Shown in pieces: positions 5,297 through 11,858 of a DNA stretch of 11,858 nucleotides (its first letter is position 1; every line of letters starts with the position of its first letter). Origin of the DNA: Thermomicrobiales bacterium. Its GTDB lineage: Bacteria; Chloroflexota; Chloroflexia; Thermomicrobiales; UBA6265. The stretch covers positions 1-11,858 of the forward strand of contig JAICJJ010000029.1 in assembly GCA_025928535.1 (NCBI GenBank). Reading direction: 5' to 3'. The notes beneath the pieces were generated by a model. The model made no database searches, was not told the origin of the DNA, and saw only the letters and a list, made by a program, of their open reading frames with translations. Both the position numbers and the translations under genes were made by a program.

Positions 5297-7612
5297 GTGA
5301 CATCCCCGATCGCCGAGGCCGCCGATCCGTTCCTGGCCGGACTCAACCAAGCGCAGCAAGACGCGGTGCTCGCCACGAGCGGGCCGGTCCTCGTCGTCGC
5401 CGGTCCCGGTTCCGGCAAGACGCGGGTCCTGACGCACCGCATCGCCTGGCTGATCGAACGGGAAGCGGTCCATCCGTCCGAAATCCTCGCCGTCACCTTC
5501 ACCAACAAGGCCGCGCGGGAGATGCGTCATCGGGTCGAAGCGCTGCTCGGCGGCCGCGACGTCGCCGGGCTGGTCATGGGCACGTTCCACTCGTTCGGGG
5601 TCCGGCTGCTGCGGCAAAATCCGGGGCTCGTCGCCGATCGCCTCGGCGTGCTGCCGAATTTCGTCATCTACGACGATGGCGACCAGGTCGAAACCGCCAA
5701 ACGCTCGATCATCGCCGTCGGCCTCGATCCGAAGCAGATCGCGCCCCGCCGCGTCCTCAGCCGCATCTCGGCGGCGAAAAGTCTGCTGCTGACGCCGGAA
5801 GAATTCGCCAACGCCGCCGAAACCTACGACGACGAAGTCATCGCCCGGATCTACAAGGACTACGAGCGGGCGCTGCGCAAAGCGAACGCGGTCGATTTCG
5901 ACGACCTGCTCGCCTTGCCGATCCGCCTCTTCGACGCCGCGCCGAGCGTCCTCGAACGCTACCAGCAGCAATTCCGCCACATTCTCGTCGACGAGTACCA
6001 GGACACCAACCGGGTCCAATACGTCCTCGTCGCGGCGCTGGCGGACAAGCATCGCAATCTCTTCGTCGTCGGCGATCCGGACCAGTCGATCTACGGCTGG
6101 CGGCAAGCCGACATCCGCAACATCCTCGATTTCAAGAACGACTATCCCGATGCGCGCGAGATCCATCTCGAACTGAACTACCGCTCGACCCGCCGCATCG
6201 TTGAAACGGCTGACCGCGTCATCCGCGACAACACGCAGCGGATCGATCGCCGGTTGCGGACGGAGAATGAAGACGGCGAGCGGATCATCCTGCGCGAATT
6301 GTCGGACGGGCAGCACGAAGCGCAATTCGTCGTCGACGAGATTCGCCGGGTGACCACCCGCGACGGGTTTCGCTTCGACGACGTGGCCGTGATGTACCGC
6401 ACCGGCGCGCAAAGCCGTGTGCTGGAAGAAGCGTTTCGCCGCAGCGAAATCACCTACCGGATCGTCGGCGGCGTCCGCTTCTACGAACGGAAAGAAGTCA
6501 AGGACATCCTGGCGGCGCTGCGCCTTCTCTACAACCCGAGCGACGAAATCAGCCTGGAACGGGTGATCGCCAACTACCCGCTTGGCAAGGGGATCGGGCC
6601 GAAAGCGCTCGACGCGATTCGGACTTGGGCGACTTTGCAAGGGCGGACGCTGCTCGACGGCTTCATCGCGCTTGCGCCGAGCCTCGAAGCGAATCACTCC
6701 GCGCCCGACCTCGTCGGTTCCGGCCGCGCCGCCGCGCAAAAGGTCGGCGTCGTCTTCGCGGAATTGCGGGACGAGGCGAACCGCCTGGCGCTGGCCGAAT
6801 TGTTCGACGCGATCGTCGAACGGACCGGCTACCGCGCCGGCTTCGACCAGGAAAGCGAAGAAGATCTCGAACGCTGGGCCAACGTGCTCGAAGTCCGCGC
6901 CGACATGGAACGCTACGATCTCCTGCCGCCGGGCGAATCGTTGCCGACCTATCTCGAACAGGTCTCGCTCGTCTCGGCGGTCGACGAGATGGAAGACGAC
7001 CCGCAAGGCCGGGTGACGCTGATCACGCTCCACTCGGCCAAGGGGCTCGAATTTCCGGTCGTCTTCATCGCCGGGGTCGAAGAAGGTCTGCTGCCGATCA
7101 GCCGGGCGATCGAAGCGGACGCATCGGGCGATCCCGCGCCGCTCGAAGAAGAGCGCCGCCTCTTCTATGTCGGCATCACGCGCGCCGAAAAGCGTCTCTA
7201 CCTGACCCTTGCCGGCGGCCGCGCCACCTATGGCCGCTGGCAGGCGAGCGACTCCTCGCGTTTTCTCGCCGCGGTGCCGCAGCAGCACCTGCACACTCTC
7301 GGACGCCGAGAAGCGGCCCGCACCGGGCCGTCGCCGCGCGGCTCGAGCCTCGGCGACCGGGTGCGGCAACGTTCCCTCGACGACTGGGCGCCCCCGGCCG
7401 CGCCGGCGCGAACGACGGCCGCGCCCGCGGCGCCTGCGCTCCCGACCGTGACGTATGTGACCGGCCAGCGCGTCTTCCACCCGAAATTCGGCGAAGGCAC
7501 GATTCGGGAAGCGGTCGACCGCAAAGGCGAGCAGGAACTGGCGATCGATTTCAAACGCCACGGCGTCAAGCGGCTCCTCTCCAGCCTCGCGCCGCTCGAA
7601 GTCATCGGCTGA
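5297..7612 (+). CDS. pcrA: ATP-dependent DNA helicase PcrA/UvrD (superfamily 1A)
   Basis: This is a 3'-to-5' DNA helicase for nucleotide excision/mismatch repair and for removing roadblocks at forks. With the GTG start it has 771 residues, near the usual 720-780. Motifs in order: Q-motif LNQAQQDAV (16-24), Walker A GPGSGKT (36-42), Ia TFTNKAARE (67-75), GTFHSFG (95-101), Walker B ILVDEYQDTN (229-238), III VVGDPDQSIYGWR (257-269), IV LNYRS (293-297), V LHSAKGLEF (578-586), VI RRLFYVGITRA (620-630). A Pro/Ala linker (about 665-719) leads to a C-terminal Tudor-like domain (GQRVFHPKFGEGTI onward, 723-769), which in PcrA/UvrD contacts RNA polymerase. I chose the GTG at 5297 because GGAG (5286-5289) precedes it by 7 nt and homology starts soon after. 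The in-frame ATG at 5252 has no well-spaced ribosome site but would add only 15 residues. All motifs are intact. dgt starts 40 bp downstream. Confidence 0.95.
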   Translation: MTSPIAEAADPFLAGLNQAQQDAVLATSGPVLVVAGPGSGKTRVLTHRIAWLIEREAVHPSEILAVTFTNKAAREMRHRVEALLGGRDVAGLVMGTFHSFGVRLLRQNPGLVADRLGVLPNFVIYDDGDQVETAKRSIIAVGLDPKQIAPRRVLSRISAAKSLLLTPEEFANAAETYDDEVIARIYKDYERALRKANAVDFDDLLALPIRLFDAAPSVLERYQQQFRHILVDEYQDTNRVQYVLVAALADKHRNLFVVGDPDQSIYGWRQADIRNILDFKNDYPDAREIHLELNYRSTRRIVETADRVIRDNTQRIDRRLRTENEDGERIILRELSDGQHEAQFVVDEIRRVTTRDGFRFDDVAVMYRTGAQSRVLEEAFRRSEITYRIVGGVRFYERKEVKDILAALRLLYNPSDEISLERVIANYPLGKGIGPKALDAIRTWATLQGRTLLDGFIALAPSLEANHSAPDLVGSGRAAAQKVGVVFAELRDEANRLALAELFDAIVERTGYRAGFDQESEEDLERWANVLEVRADMERYDLLPPGESLPTYLEQVSLVSAVDEMEDDPQGRVTLITLHSAKGLEFPVVFIAGVEEGLLPISRAIEADASGDPAPLEEERRLFYVGITRAEKRLYLTLAGGRATYGRWQASDSSRFLAAVPQQHLHTLGRREAARTGPSPRGSSLGDRVRQRSLDDWAPPAAPARTTAAPAAPALPTVTYVTGQRVFHPKFGEGTIREAVDRKGEQELAIDFKRHGVKRLLSSLAPLEVIG

Positions 7613-7627
7613 CCGGCCGTTTCGCGG

Positions 7628-7645
7628 TGTACGTACATTCTGTAC
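7628..7645. promoter_or_regulatory. Compound tgtac dyad in front of dgt, possible operator
   Basis: A perfect 10-bp palindrome tgtacgtaca (7628-7637) shares its right half with a second dyad, gtaca-ttc-tgtac (7633-7645). Three tgtac/gtaca half-sites thus lie in 18 bp, ending in the putative -10 of dgt. The arrangement looks like a repressor site for a dimeric helix-turn-helix protein, but no regulator is identifiable. Confidence 0.4.
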
Positions 7646-7648
7646 AAT
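7643..7648 (+). promoter_or_regulatory. Putative -10 element upstream of dgt
   Basis: TACAAT (7643-7648) matches TATAAT at five of six positions and stands out in GC-rich sequence. No good -35 is seen at 16-18 bp. Transcription would start about 7654-7656, at or just after the ATG at 7653. So either the mRNA is leaderless, or the ATG at 7686 is the true start. Confidence 0.4.
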
Positions 7649-7652
7649 CACC

Positions 7653-8720
7653 ATGACGAGCGACGCGGCGGCGCGGGACCGAACGATGACAGCGATTCGC
7701 GAACAACTCGAAGCGCGCGAACTGGCGTGGCTTGCGCCCGCGGCTTCGTTCGCGCGCGATGCGACGCGGCCGGAGCCCGAACCGGAAAGCGATGTCCGCA
7801 CCGCGTTTCAGCGCGATCGCGACCGGGTGCTCCACACGAAGAGTTTTCGCCGGTTGATGCACAAGACGCAGGTCTTCATCGCGCCGACCGGCGATCACTA
7901 TCGGACCCGCCTGACCCACACGATCGAAGTGACGCAGATCGCCCGCACCATCGCCCGCGCGCTGCGGCTGAACGAAGACCTGGTCGAAGCGATCGGCCTC
8001 GCCCACGACCTCGGCCACACCCCCTTCGGCCACGCGGGCGAGCGGGCGCTGGCGCAATCGTTTCCCGGCTTCCGCCACAACGAGCAAAGTCTGCGGGTGG
8101 TCGACGCCCTGGAACGGGACGGCCGCGGCCTCAACCTGACGGAACCGGTGCGCGACGGCATCTTGCGCCATTCCAAGGCGCGCGCCAGCATCACCGAAGC
8201 GGCGGCGGGTCGGCCGGCGACGCTCGAAGGCGAGGTCGTCAAGATCGCCGACGGCATCGCCTACATCAATCACGATCTGGACGACGCCATTCGCGCCGGT
8301 CTGATTGCCCCCGACGACGCGCCCGCCGCGGCGCTCGACGTCCTCGGCGCCACCCACGCGCGTCGGATCGACACGCTGGTGGTCGACGTCATCGCCCATT
8401 CCGACGCCGAATCGCCGCCGGGCGCGATCCGCATCTCGCCGCCGGTGCAAGCCGCCGCCGACGCGTTGCGCGATTTTCTCTACGAACGGGTCTACACTCC
8501 GCTCAACGAAGAAGCGAACACGAAACGGGCGGAACACATCGTCGGCGCGCTGTTCGATCATTTCGCGGCCGATCCGGCCCGGCTACCGGCGGAATTCCGG
8601 CCTCCGGGCCGCGACGACCCGCCGCCGCGGCAGGTGGCGGACTTCATCGCCAGCATGACCGACCGCTATGCCATCGACCTGTACGAACGGCTTTTCGTCC
8701 CGCATCATTGGTCCGTCTGA
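7653..8720 (+). CDS. dgt: Deoxyguanosinetriphosphate triphosphohydrolase (HD-domain dNTPase)
   Basis: The enzyme hydrolyses dGTP (often other dNTPs too) to the nucleoside and tripolyphosphate, limiting the dNTP pool. The 355 residues read as the shorter Dgt-like type. Visible signs are the N-terminal AFQRDRDRVLHTKSFRRLMHKTQVF block (51-75) shared by the family, the metal-binding HD site with His89 in RLTHTIEV, His118-Asp119 in AHDLGHTPFGHAGE (117-130), RHNEQSLRVV (141-150), and the later metal aspartate in KIADGIAYINHDLDDAI (197-213). All HD-site residues are present. The first ATG is annotated, but it lies only 4 nt after a TACAAT -10-like box and has no ribosome site. An ATG at 7686 (MTAIREQLEAREL) begins where homologous proteins usually begin and would give 344 residues. 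It sits 40 bp after pcrA and 57 bp before dnaG. dgt next to dnaG is also known in Mycobacterium, which fits a shared role in DNA synthesis. Confidence 0.92.
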   Translation: MTSDAAARDRTMTAIREQLEARELAWLAPAASFARDATRPEPEPESDVRTAFQRDRDRVLHTKSFRRLMHKTQVFIAPTGDHYRTRLTHTIEVTQIARTIARALRLNEDLVEAIGLAHDLGHTPFGHAGERALAQSFPGFRHNEQSLRVVDALERDGRGLNLTEPVRDGILRHSKARASITEAAAGRPATLEGEVVKIADGIAYINHDLDDAIRAGLIAPDDAPAAALDVLGATHARRIDTLVVDVIAHSDAESPPGAIRISPPVQAAADALRDFLYERVYTPLNEEANTKRAEHIVGALFDHFAADPARLPAEFRPPGRDDPPPRQVADFIASMTDRYAIDLYERLFVPHHWSV

Positions 8721-8777
8721 ATTCGCCCCATTGGCCCGCCGTCCCGCCGGCTGAACGATTGCAGAAACGGAGCGGCC

Positions 8778-10718
8778 ATGGCCCGGGACGCCGTCGCGGA
8801 AGTTCGCGAACGCACCGACATCGTCGAGCTCGTCTCGGCCTACGTGCCGTTGAAGCGCGCCGGCCGGTCGTACAAGGGCAATTGCCCGTTTCATCAGGAA
8901 AAGACGCCGTCGTTCGTCGTCTTTCCCGAATCGGGCACGTTTCATTGCTTCGGCTGCGGCAAGGGGGGCGACGCCTTTTCGTTCTACATGGGGATCGAGC
9001 ACGTCGAGTTTCGGGAAGCGCTGACCGAACTCGCCCGCCGCGCCGGCGTCGAACTGGCGGCCGTGCCCGCGGCGGCTCCGGAAGTCGACGCCCATCGCGA
9101 ACGCCTGATCGAATTGAACGAACTCGCGGCCGCGTTTTACGCCAACATCCTGCTCAACAGCCAAGCGGGCGCGCCCGGCCGCGCCGTCGCCGAGCGACGC
9201 GGGCTTTCGCCCGAGATCATCCAGCGCTTCGGCCTCGGTTACGCGCTCGATCAATGGGACGCGCTGCTCCGCTACCTGTCGAGTCGCGGCGTCGATCCGA
9301 CGCTCGCCGCCGAAGCCGGATTGCTGCAACAGCGCGATCAAGGGGGCTGGTACGACCGCTTTCGCAATCGGTTCCTCTTTCCGATCCGCACGCGGGAAGG
9401 CCGCACCGTCGGCTTCGGCGCGCGGGCGCTCGGCGACGCCCAGCCGAAATATCTGAACTCGCCGCAATCGGCCATCTTCGACAAGAGCAGCCTCGTCTAC
9501 GGCCTCGATCTCGCCAAAGACGCGATTCGCGAGCGGGATCAGGTCGTCGTCGTCGAAGGCTACATGGACGCCATCGCCGCCCATCAATTCGGTCATCCGA
9601 ACGTGGTCGCGGCGATGGGCACCGCCGTCACCGAAGCGCAAATCGGCCAGGTCAAGCGCCTTTCGCGCCACATCGTCCTCGCCCTCGACGCCGACGCCGC
9701 CGGCCAGATGGCGACGTTGCGCAGCCTCGAAATGTTGCCCAGCGCGCTCGACGCCGAGGCCGTGCCAGTCGCCGTGCCGCTGCCGGGGCCGGACGCCCGC
9801 GCCGTCATCCGCTGGGAACGGAAGTTGAACGCCGACGTTTCGATCGTTCGGCTGCCCGAAGGCAAAGACCCGGACGAATTGATCCGCCGCGCCCCCGAAC
9901 GCTGGCCAGACGTCATCGCCGCCGCCCAGCCATTTCTCGATTTCGTCGTCGACACGATCGCCGCCGGGGTGGCCGCCGACGACGGCGCCGGCAAGTCGGC
10001 AGCGGTGCAGCGGATCGCGCCGATCCTGCAAACCGTCGGCGACCGGGTGGTGCAGGCGCACTACGCCTCGCTGCTGGCGCGCAAGCTGGGGCTGCAGGAC
10101 GAACTGGTCTACAGCGAATTGCGCCGGCTGGCGGTGCAACGGCCGGCCGCCTCATTCCGGGGCGCGTCGCCGGCCGCGCCAACGACGCCGATGGCGCGCT
10201 TCACGCCGGCTCGCGTTTCCCACGAAAACCACCTGCTATCCCTCCTCCTCGCCCATCGGCCGCTGCTCGCCGCCCTGCTGCCGCTGGCGCCGGACGCCGA
10301 TCTGCTCGACAGCCGCAACCGGGAGTTGCTGCGGACGCTGCGCGACGACTCGATTCCGCTCGAACTCGAACCGGACGCGATCGTGGCCGGCCTCGACGAT
10401 GCGATCGCGGACCACGCCGAGCGGCTGCTGGCCGAACTGGCGGACACGCCAGCACGCTATCCCGGCGACATCGAGCGCGACGCGCGCAAGGCGATCGAGC
10501 GCATCCGGAAGGAACGGTTCGACCAGTTGATGCGGCAACTGCGCGACGAAATCGCCGCGGCCCAGCAGGCGGGCGAACGCGATCTGCTGCTCGATCTGCG
10601 CGATCGGCTGGCGTCGCTGACCCAGGAAATTCGCCAATTCGATCCGCCGCCGAGCCCCTATTTTCGCGACAGCCGGGACAACGCGGCGATCCGCCCCGGA
10701 ACTCGTCCGACCGGTTGA
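8778..10718 (+). CDS. dnaG: DNA primase DnaG
   Basis: This is the RNA primase of the replication fork, working with the DnaB helicase; 646 residues, normal size. The N-terminal CHC2 zinc finger has ligands Cys36, His39, Cys57 and Cys60 (NCPFHQEKTPSF and FHCFGCGKGGDAFSF). The catalytic core follows: RNRFLFPI (196-203), FGARAL (213-218), PKYLNSP (223-229), the TOPRIM glutamate in VVVEGYMDAIA (257-267, Glu260), and the metal aspartates in LALDADAAG (301-309, Asp304 and Asp306). The C-terminal part (about 430-640) is helical and Arg/Leu-rich, as expected for the poorly conserved DnaB-binding domain, with a Pro/Ala linker near 450-475. The ATG at 8778 follows GGAG (8769-8772) by 5 nt. It is probably transcribed with dgt. 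Its stop codon overlaps the -35 of the next small gene. In many bacteria rpoD follows dnaG; here it does not. Confidence 0.97.
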   Translation: MARDAVAEVRERTDIVELVSAYVPLKRAGRSYKGNCPFHQEKTPSFVVFPESGTFHCFGCGKGGDAFSFYMGIEHVEFREALTELARRAGVELAAVPAAAPEVDAHRERLIELNELAAAFYANILLNSQAGAPGRAVAERRGLSPEIIQRFGLGYALDQWDALLRYLSSRGVDPTLAAEAGLLQQRDQGGWYDRFRNRFLFPIRTREGRTVGFGARALGDAQPKYLNSPQSAIFDKSSLVYGLDLAKDAIRERDQVVVVEGYMDAIAAHQFGHPNVVAAMGTAVTEAQIGQVKRLSRHIVLALDADAAGQMATLRSLEMLPSALDAEAVPVAVPLPGPDARAVIRWERKLNADVSIVRLPEGKDPDELIRRAPERWPDVIAAAQPFLDFVVDTIAAGVAADDGAGKSAAVQRIAPILQTVGDRVVQAHYASLLARKLGLQDELVYSELRRLAVQRPAASFRGASPAAPTTPMARFTPARVSHENHLLSLLLAHRPLLAALLPLAPDADLLDSRNRELLRTLRDDSIPLELEPDAIVAGLDDAIADHAERLLAELADTPARYPGDIERDARKAIERIRKERFDQLMRQLRDEIAAAQQAGERDLLLDLRDRLASLTQEIRQFDPPPSPYFRDSRDNAAIRPGTRPTG

Positions 10719-10743
10719 GTTGATGACGCGCTCGTGCTGTAAT
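10715..10743 (+). promoter_or_regulatory. Promoter for the small exported peptide gene
   Basis: TTGAGT (10715-10720) and TGTAAT (10738-10743) are separated by 17 bp, matching the consensus at four and five of six positions. The -35 overlaps the dnaG stop codon (10716-10718). A start near 10750 would give a leader of about 45 nt with AGGAGA at 10782-10787. This is among the best promoter candidates in the window. Confidence 0.6.
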
Positions 10744-10795
10744 AGGCCATCACCGTGGGGGTGAGGGGATCAGGGTGTGAAAGGAGAGAACCGTC

Positions 10796-11023
10796 ATGAA
10801 GACCGTCGGTCGGTTCGTTCGGGTCTCCGTCGTCGTCGCGGGATTGGCCGTCGCCGTCGCCGCGCCGCTCAGCGCGGGCGCCACGGTCAGCCAGGGTCCC
10901 GTCAGCGCCACCTCGACGGTTCACGCCTCGTTGGACGTCGCGACGCTGAAGGCGAACACGGCGGCCCTCGAAGCCGCGCTGCGGGCGAAGGCGGACGCGC
11001 TGCGCGTCGCCCTCGGCGGCTGA
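10796..11023 (+). CDS. Small exported Ala-rich peptide (hypothetical)
   Basis: The family is not recognised. The 75-residue product has a clear Sec signal: basic start MKTVGRFVR, a hydrophobic core (about 10-23), then PLSAGA with probable cleavage near residue 27-29. The mature part is about 47 residues: a short Ser/Thr/Val stretch, then one predicted amphipathic helix (about 46-73) with Leu at 46, 51, 58, 62, 69 and 73, which could form a short coiled coil or lie on a membrane. There are no cysteines. The ATG at 10796 has AGGAGA (10782-10787) 8 nt upstream, a good promoter, and a strong terminator behind the stop, so it is probably a separate, well-expressed transcript. It could be a secreted structural or envelope peptide; nothing in the context fixes the role. 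Confidence 0.72.
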   Translation: MKTVGRFVRVSVVVAGLAVAVAAPLSAGATVSQGPVSATSTVHASLDVATLKANTAALEAALRAKADALRVALGG

Positions 11024-11041
11024 GGCTCCAGAATCGAACGT

Positions 11042-11081
11042 ACGCATCGAGCCAGGACGGCAGCGTCCTGGCTCGATGCGT
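11042..11081. terminator. Strong hairpin between convergent genes, bidirectional terminator
   Basis: A perfect 18-bp stem, 11042-11059 paired with 11064-11081, closes a 4-nt loop (gcag). It lies 18 bp after the stop of the small exported peptide and 20 bp after the stop of the convergent GNAT gene on the other strand. There is only a weak T-run after it on either side, so it may be a non-canonical intrinsic terminator or a 3'-end stabilising structure serving both transcripts. Confidence 0.75.
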
Positions 11082-11101
11082 TCCTGGCCGGGTGATCACT
11101 C

Positions 11102-11836
11102 TTACGTCAGCGTCGCGTCCGATCCGAACATGATCAGCCCAAGCCGCCGCGCCACGCCTCGCGACGCGATGTTGTCCCACGAGGTGCTGTAGAGCGGAAT
11201 GCGCCCAGAGGCGCGAATGGCGCCGCCCCAGGCCGCGACGAGCGCGGTCGCGTAGCCGCGGCCCCGGAAGTCCGGCAGCGTATCGACGCCCGCTTCGGCC
11301 ACGCGCGGGCCGATTCGCGCGCTATAGCAGGCCGCAACCGCGGCTCCATCTTCGACCTTGATGAAACAGGGCTGCCAATCGGCCCATTCGCGTTCGAGCC
11401 ACGGAAAGGTCTGCCGCGCCAGCGCCCGGTTATCTTCGGTGAGGCGAACGACGTCGCCTTCACTTCGCGTCAGGTCCGGAAATCGATAGGCCGGGCCGCT
11501 CGTCTCTTCCGTCACCGGACCGTCTTGCTCCAACAGCGGGCGCATCGCGGCAAGGAGCGCGGGCGCGACACGACCGTCTCCCATCGGCGCCTCCGTCGAT
11601 GCCAGCGCCGCAAGCGGTTCCACCCGCGACTGGGGCACGTCCGCGCCAATGCGAAGGATGGAGCCGGACCCGGCGCGCCCGATGAACAGGCGCGGAGCCG
11701 GGCGGCGCGCGATCTCGCATGGTTCGTTGGTGAGCGCCATTCGACCGTGGTCGTCGTAGGTGAAGAGCGTATTCGCCCGCAGTTTCATCAACGCCAGGTC
11801 ATCCGCATCCACGCGCCGAGGCTCCATCCCGTTCAT
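11102..11836 (-). CDS. GNAT-family N-acetyltransferase
   Basis: The enzyme transfers an acetyl group from acetyl-CoA to an amine of unknown substrate. In the 244 residues, the C-terminal half (about 127-240) holds the GNAT fold: a strand with AEAGVDTLP (180-188), motif A RGRGYATALVAAW (191-203) matching the R-x-x-G-x-A acetyl-CoA pyrophosphate loop, and YSTSWDNIASRGVARRLGL (216-234), the typical motif-B region with Asn222. The N-terminal half (about 1-125) is a separate region starting EPRRVDADDLALMKLRANTLFTYD, as in two-part GNAT proteins whose N-terminal domain shapes the substrate site. The ATG at 11836 has no well-placed ribosome site; an ATG three codons later (11827) is equally possible, and a start outside the window cannot be fully excluded. 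It is convergent with the small peptide gene and shares its terminator hairpin. Confidence 0.85.
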   Translation of the reverse strand: MNGMEPRRVDADDLALMKLRANTLFTYDDHGRMALTNEPCEIARRPAPRLFIGRAGSGSILRIGADVPQSRVEPLAALASTEAPMGDGRVAPALLAAMRPLLEQDGPVTEETSGPAYRFPDLTRSEGDVVRLTEDNRALARQTFPWLEREWADWQPCFIKVEDGAAVAACYSARIGPRVAEAGVDTLPDFRGRGYATALVAAWGGAIRASGRIPLYSTSWDNIASRGVARRLGLIMFGSDATLT

Positions 11837-11858
11837 CGGCGGTCGCGCCGCTCCCCCC

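Noticed and set aside
3941..7801. A minus-strand reading frame open for about 1286 codons, opposite the monooxygenase and helicase genes
   Set aside because: It is the antisense of two genes with full family motifs. In GC-rich genes with C/G third positions stops become rare in one antisense frame. The translation is low-complexity Arg/Asp/Ala-rich with no family resemblance and no ribosome site.
8583..10139. A minus-strand frame of about 518 codons opposite dnaG
   Set aside because: It is an antisense shadow with no motifs; the opposite strand encodes an intact primase.
7727..10723. A plus-strand frame open for about 998 codons across dgt and dnaG
   Set aside because: It is an Arg/Pro-rich out-of-frame shadow. 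The dgt and dnaG frames carry the catalytic motifs.
1..11858. tRNA, rRNA, known riboswitches, prophage or toxin-antitoxin genes
   Set aside because: I looked for these by eye in the gaps and found no cloverleaf, conserved RNA core or characteristic protein motif. A covariance-model scan would settle it.

Overview
The window is a GC-rich stretch (roughly two thirds G+C by eye) of bacterial chromosome with tightly packed housekeeping genes. Gene content and style suggest a high-GC, non-proteobacterial lineage: a dGTPase gene next to the primase gene (an adjacency also known in Actinobacteria), Pro/Ala-rich small secreted proteins, and strong Shine-Dalgarno sites. A Chloroflexota (Thermomicrobia-like) source is my best guess, but it is inference. 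No rRNA, tRNA, CRISPR array or transposase gene was seen.

Region 1 (1-2635, minus strand) is part of a branched-chain amino acid type (LIV/HAAT) ABC importer operon, transcribed livG, livF, livH, then presumably livM, whose start codon overlaps the livH stop at the window edge. livG/livF and livH/livM are joined by ATGA overlaps. livF and livH are instead separated by 196 bp holding a 117-bp inverted-repeat element with perfect 29-bp arms, each containing a 20-bp palindrome. No substrate-binding protein gene is in view.

Region 2 (2636-3985) is a small-gene region. Divergent from livG is a secreted Pro-rich protein with an NTF2-like tail. Convergent with it is an unrecognised 68-residue protein, and a five-unit 8-bp tandem repeat lies between and into their ends. 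A 290-bp gap follows, holding a good promoter overlapped by short repeats. That promoter drives a FAD-dependent monooxygenase-like gene (3986-5191).

Region 3 (5237-10718, plus strand) is a genome-maintenance block: UvrD/PcrA helicase, HD-domain dGTP triphosphohydrolase, and DnaG primase, with gaps of 40 and 57 bp. The helicase unwinds DNA, the dGTPase trims the dNTP pool, and the primase starts Okazaki fragments. Promoter-like -10 elements precede the helicase and the dGTPase, so the block may have internal promoters.

Region 4 (10715-11858) holds a small exported Ala-rich peptide with its own promoter overlapping the dnaG stop codon. An 18-bp perfect terminator hairpin follows, and a convergent GNAT acetyltransferase gene runs to the window edge. 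No rpoD follows dnaG here. I found no clear new multi-gene system; the most interesting items are the inverted-repeat element in the liv operon, the dyad in front of the dGTPase gene, and the two unrecognised small proteins.
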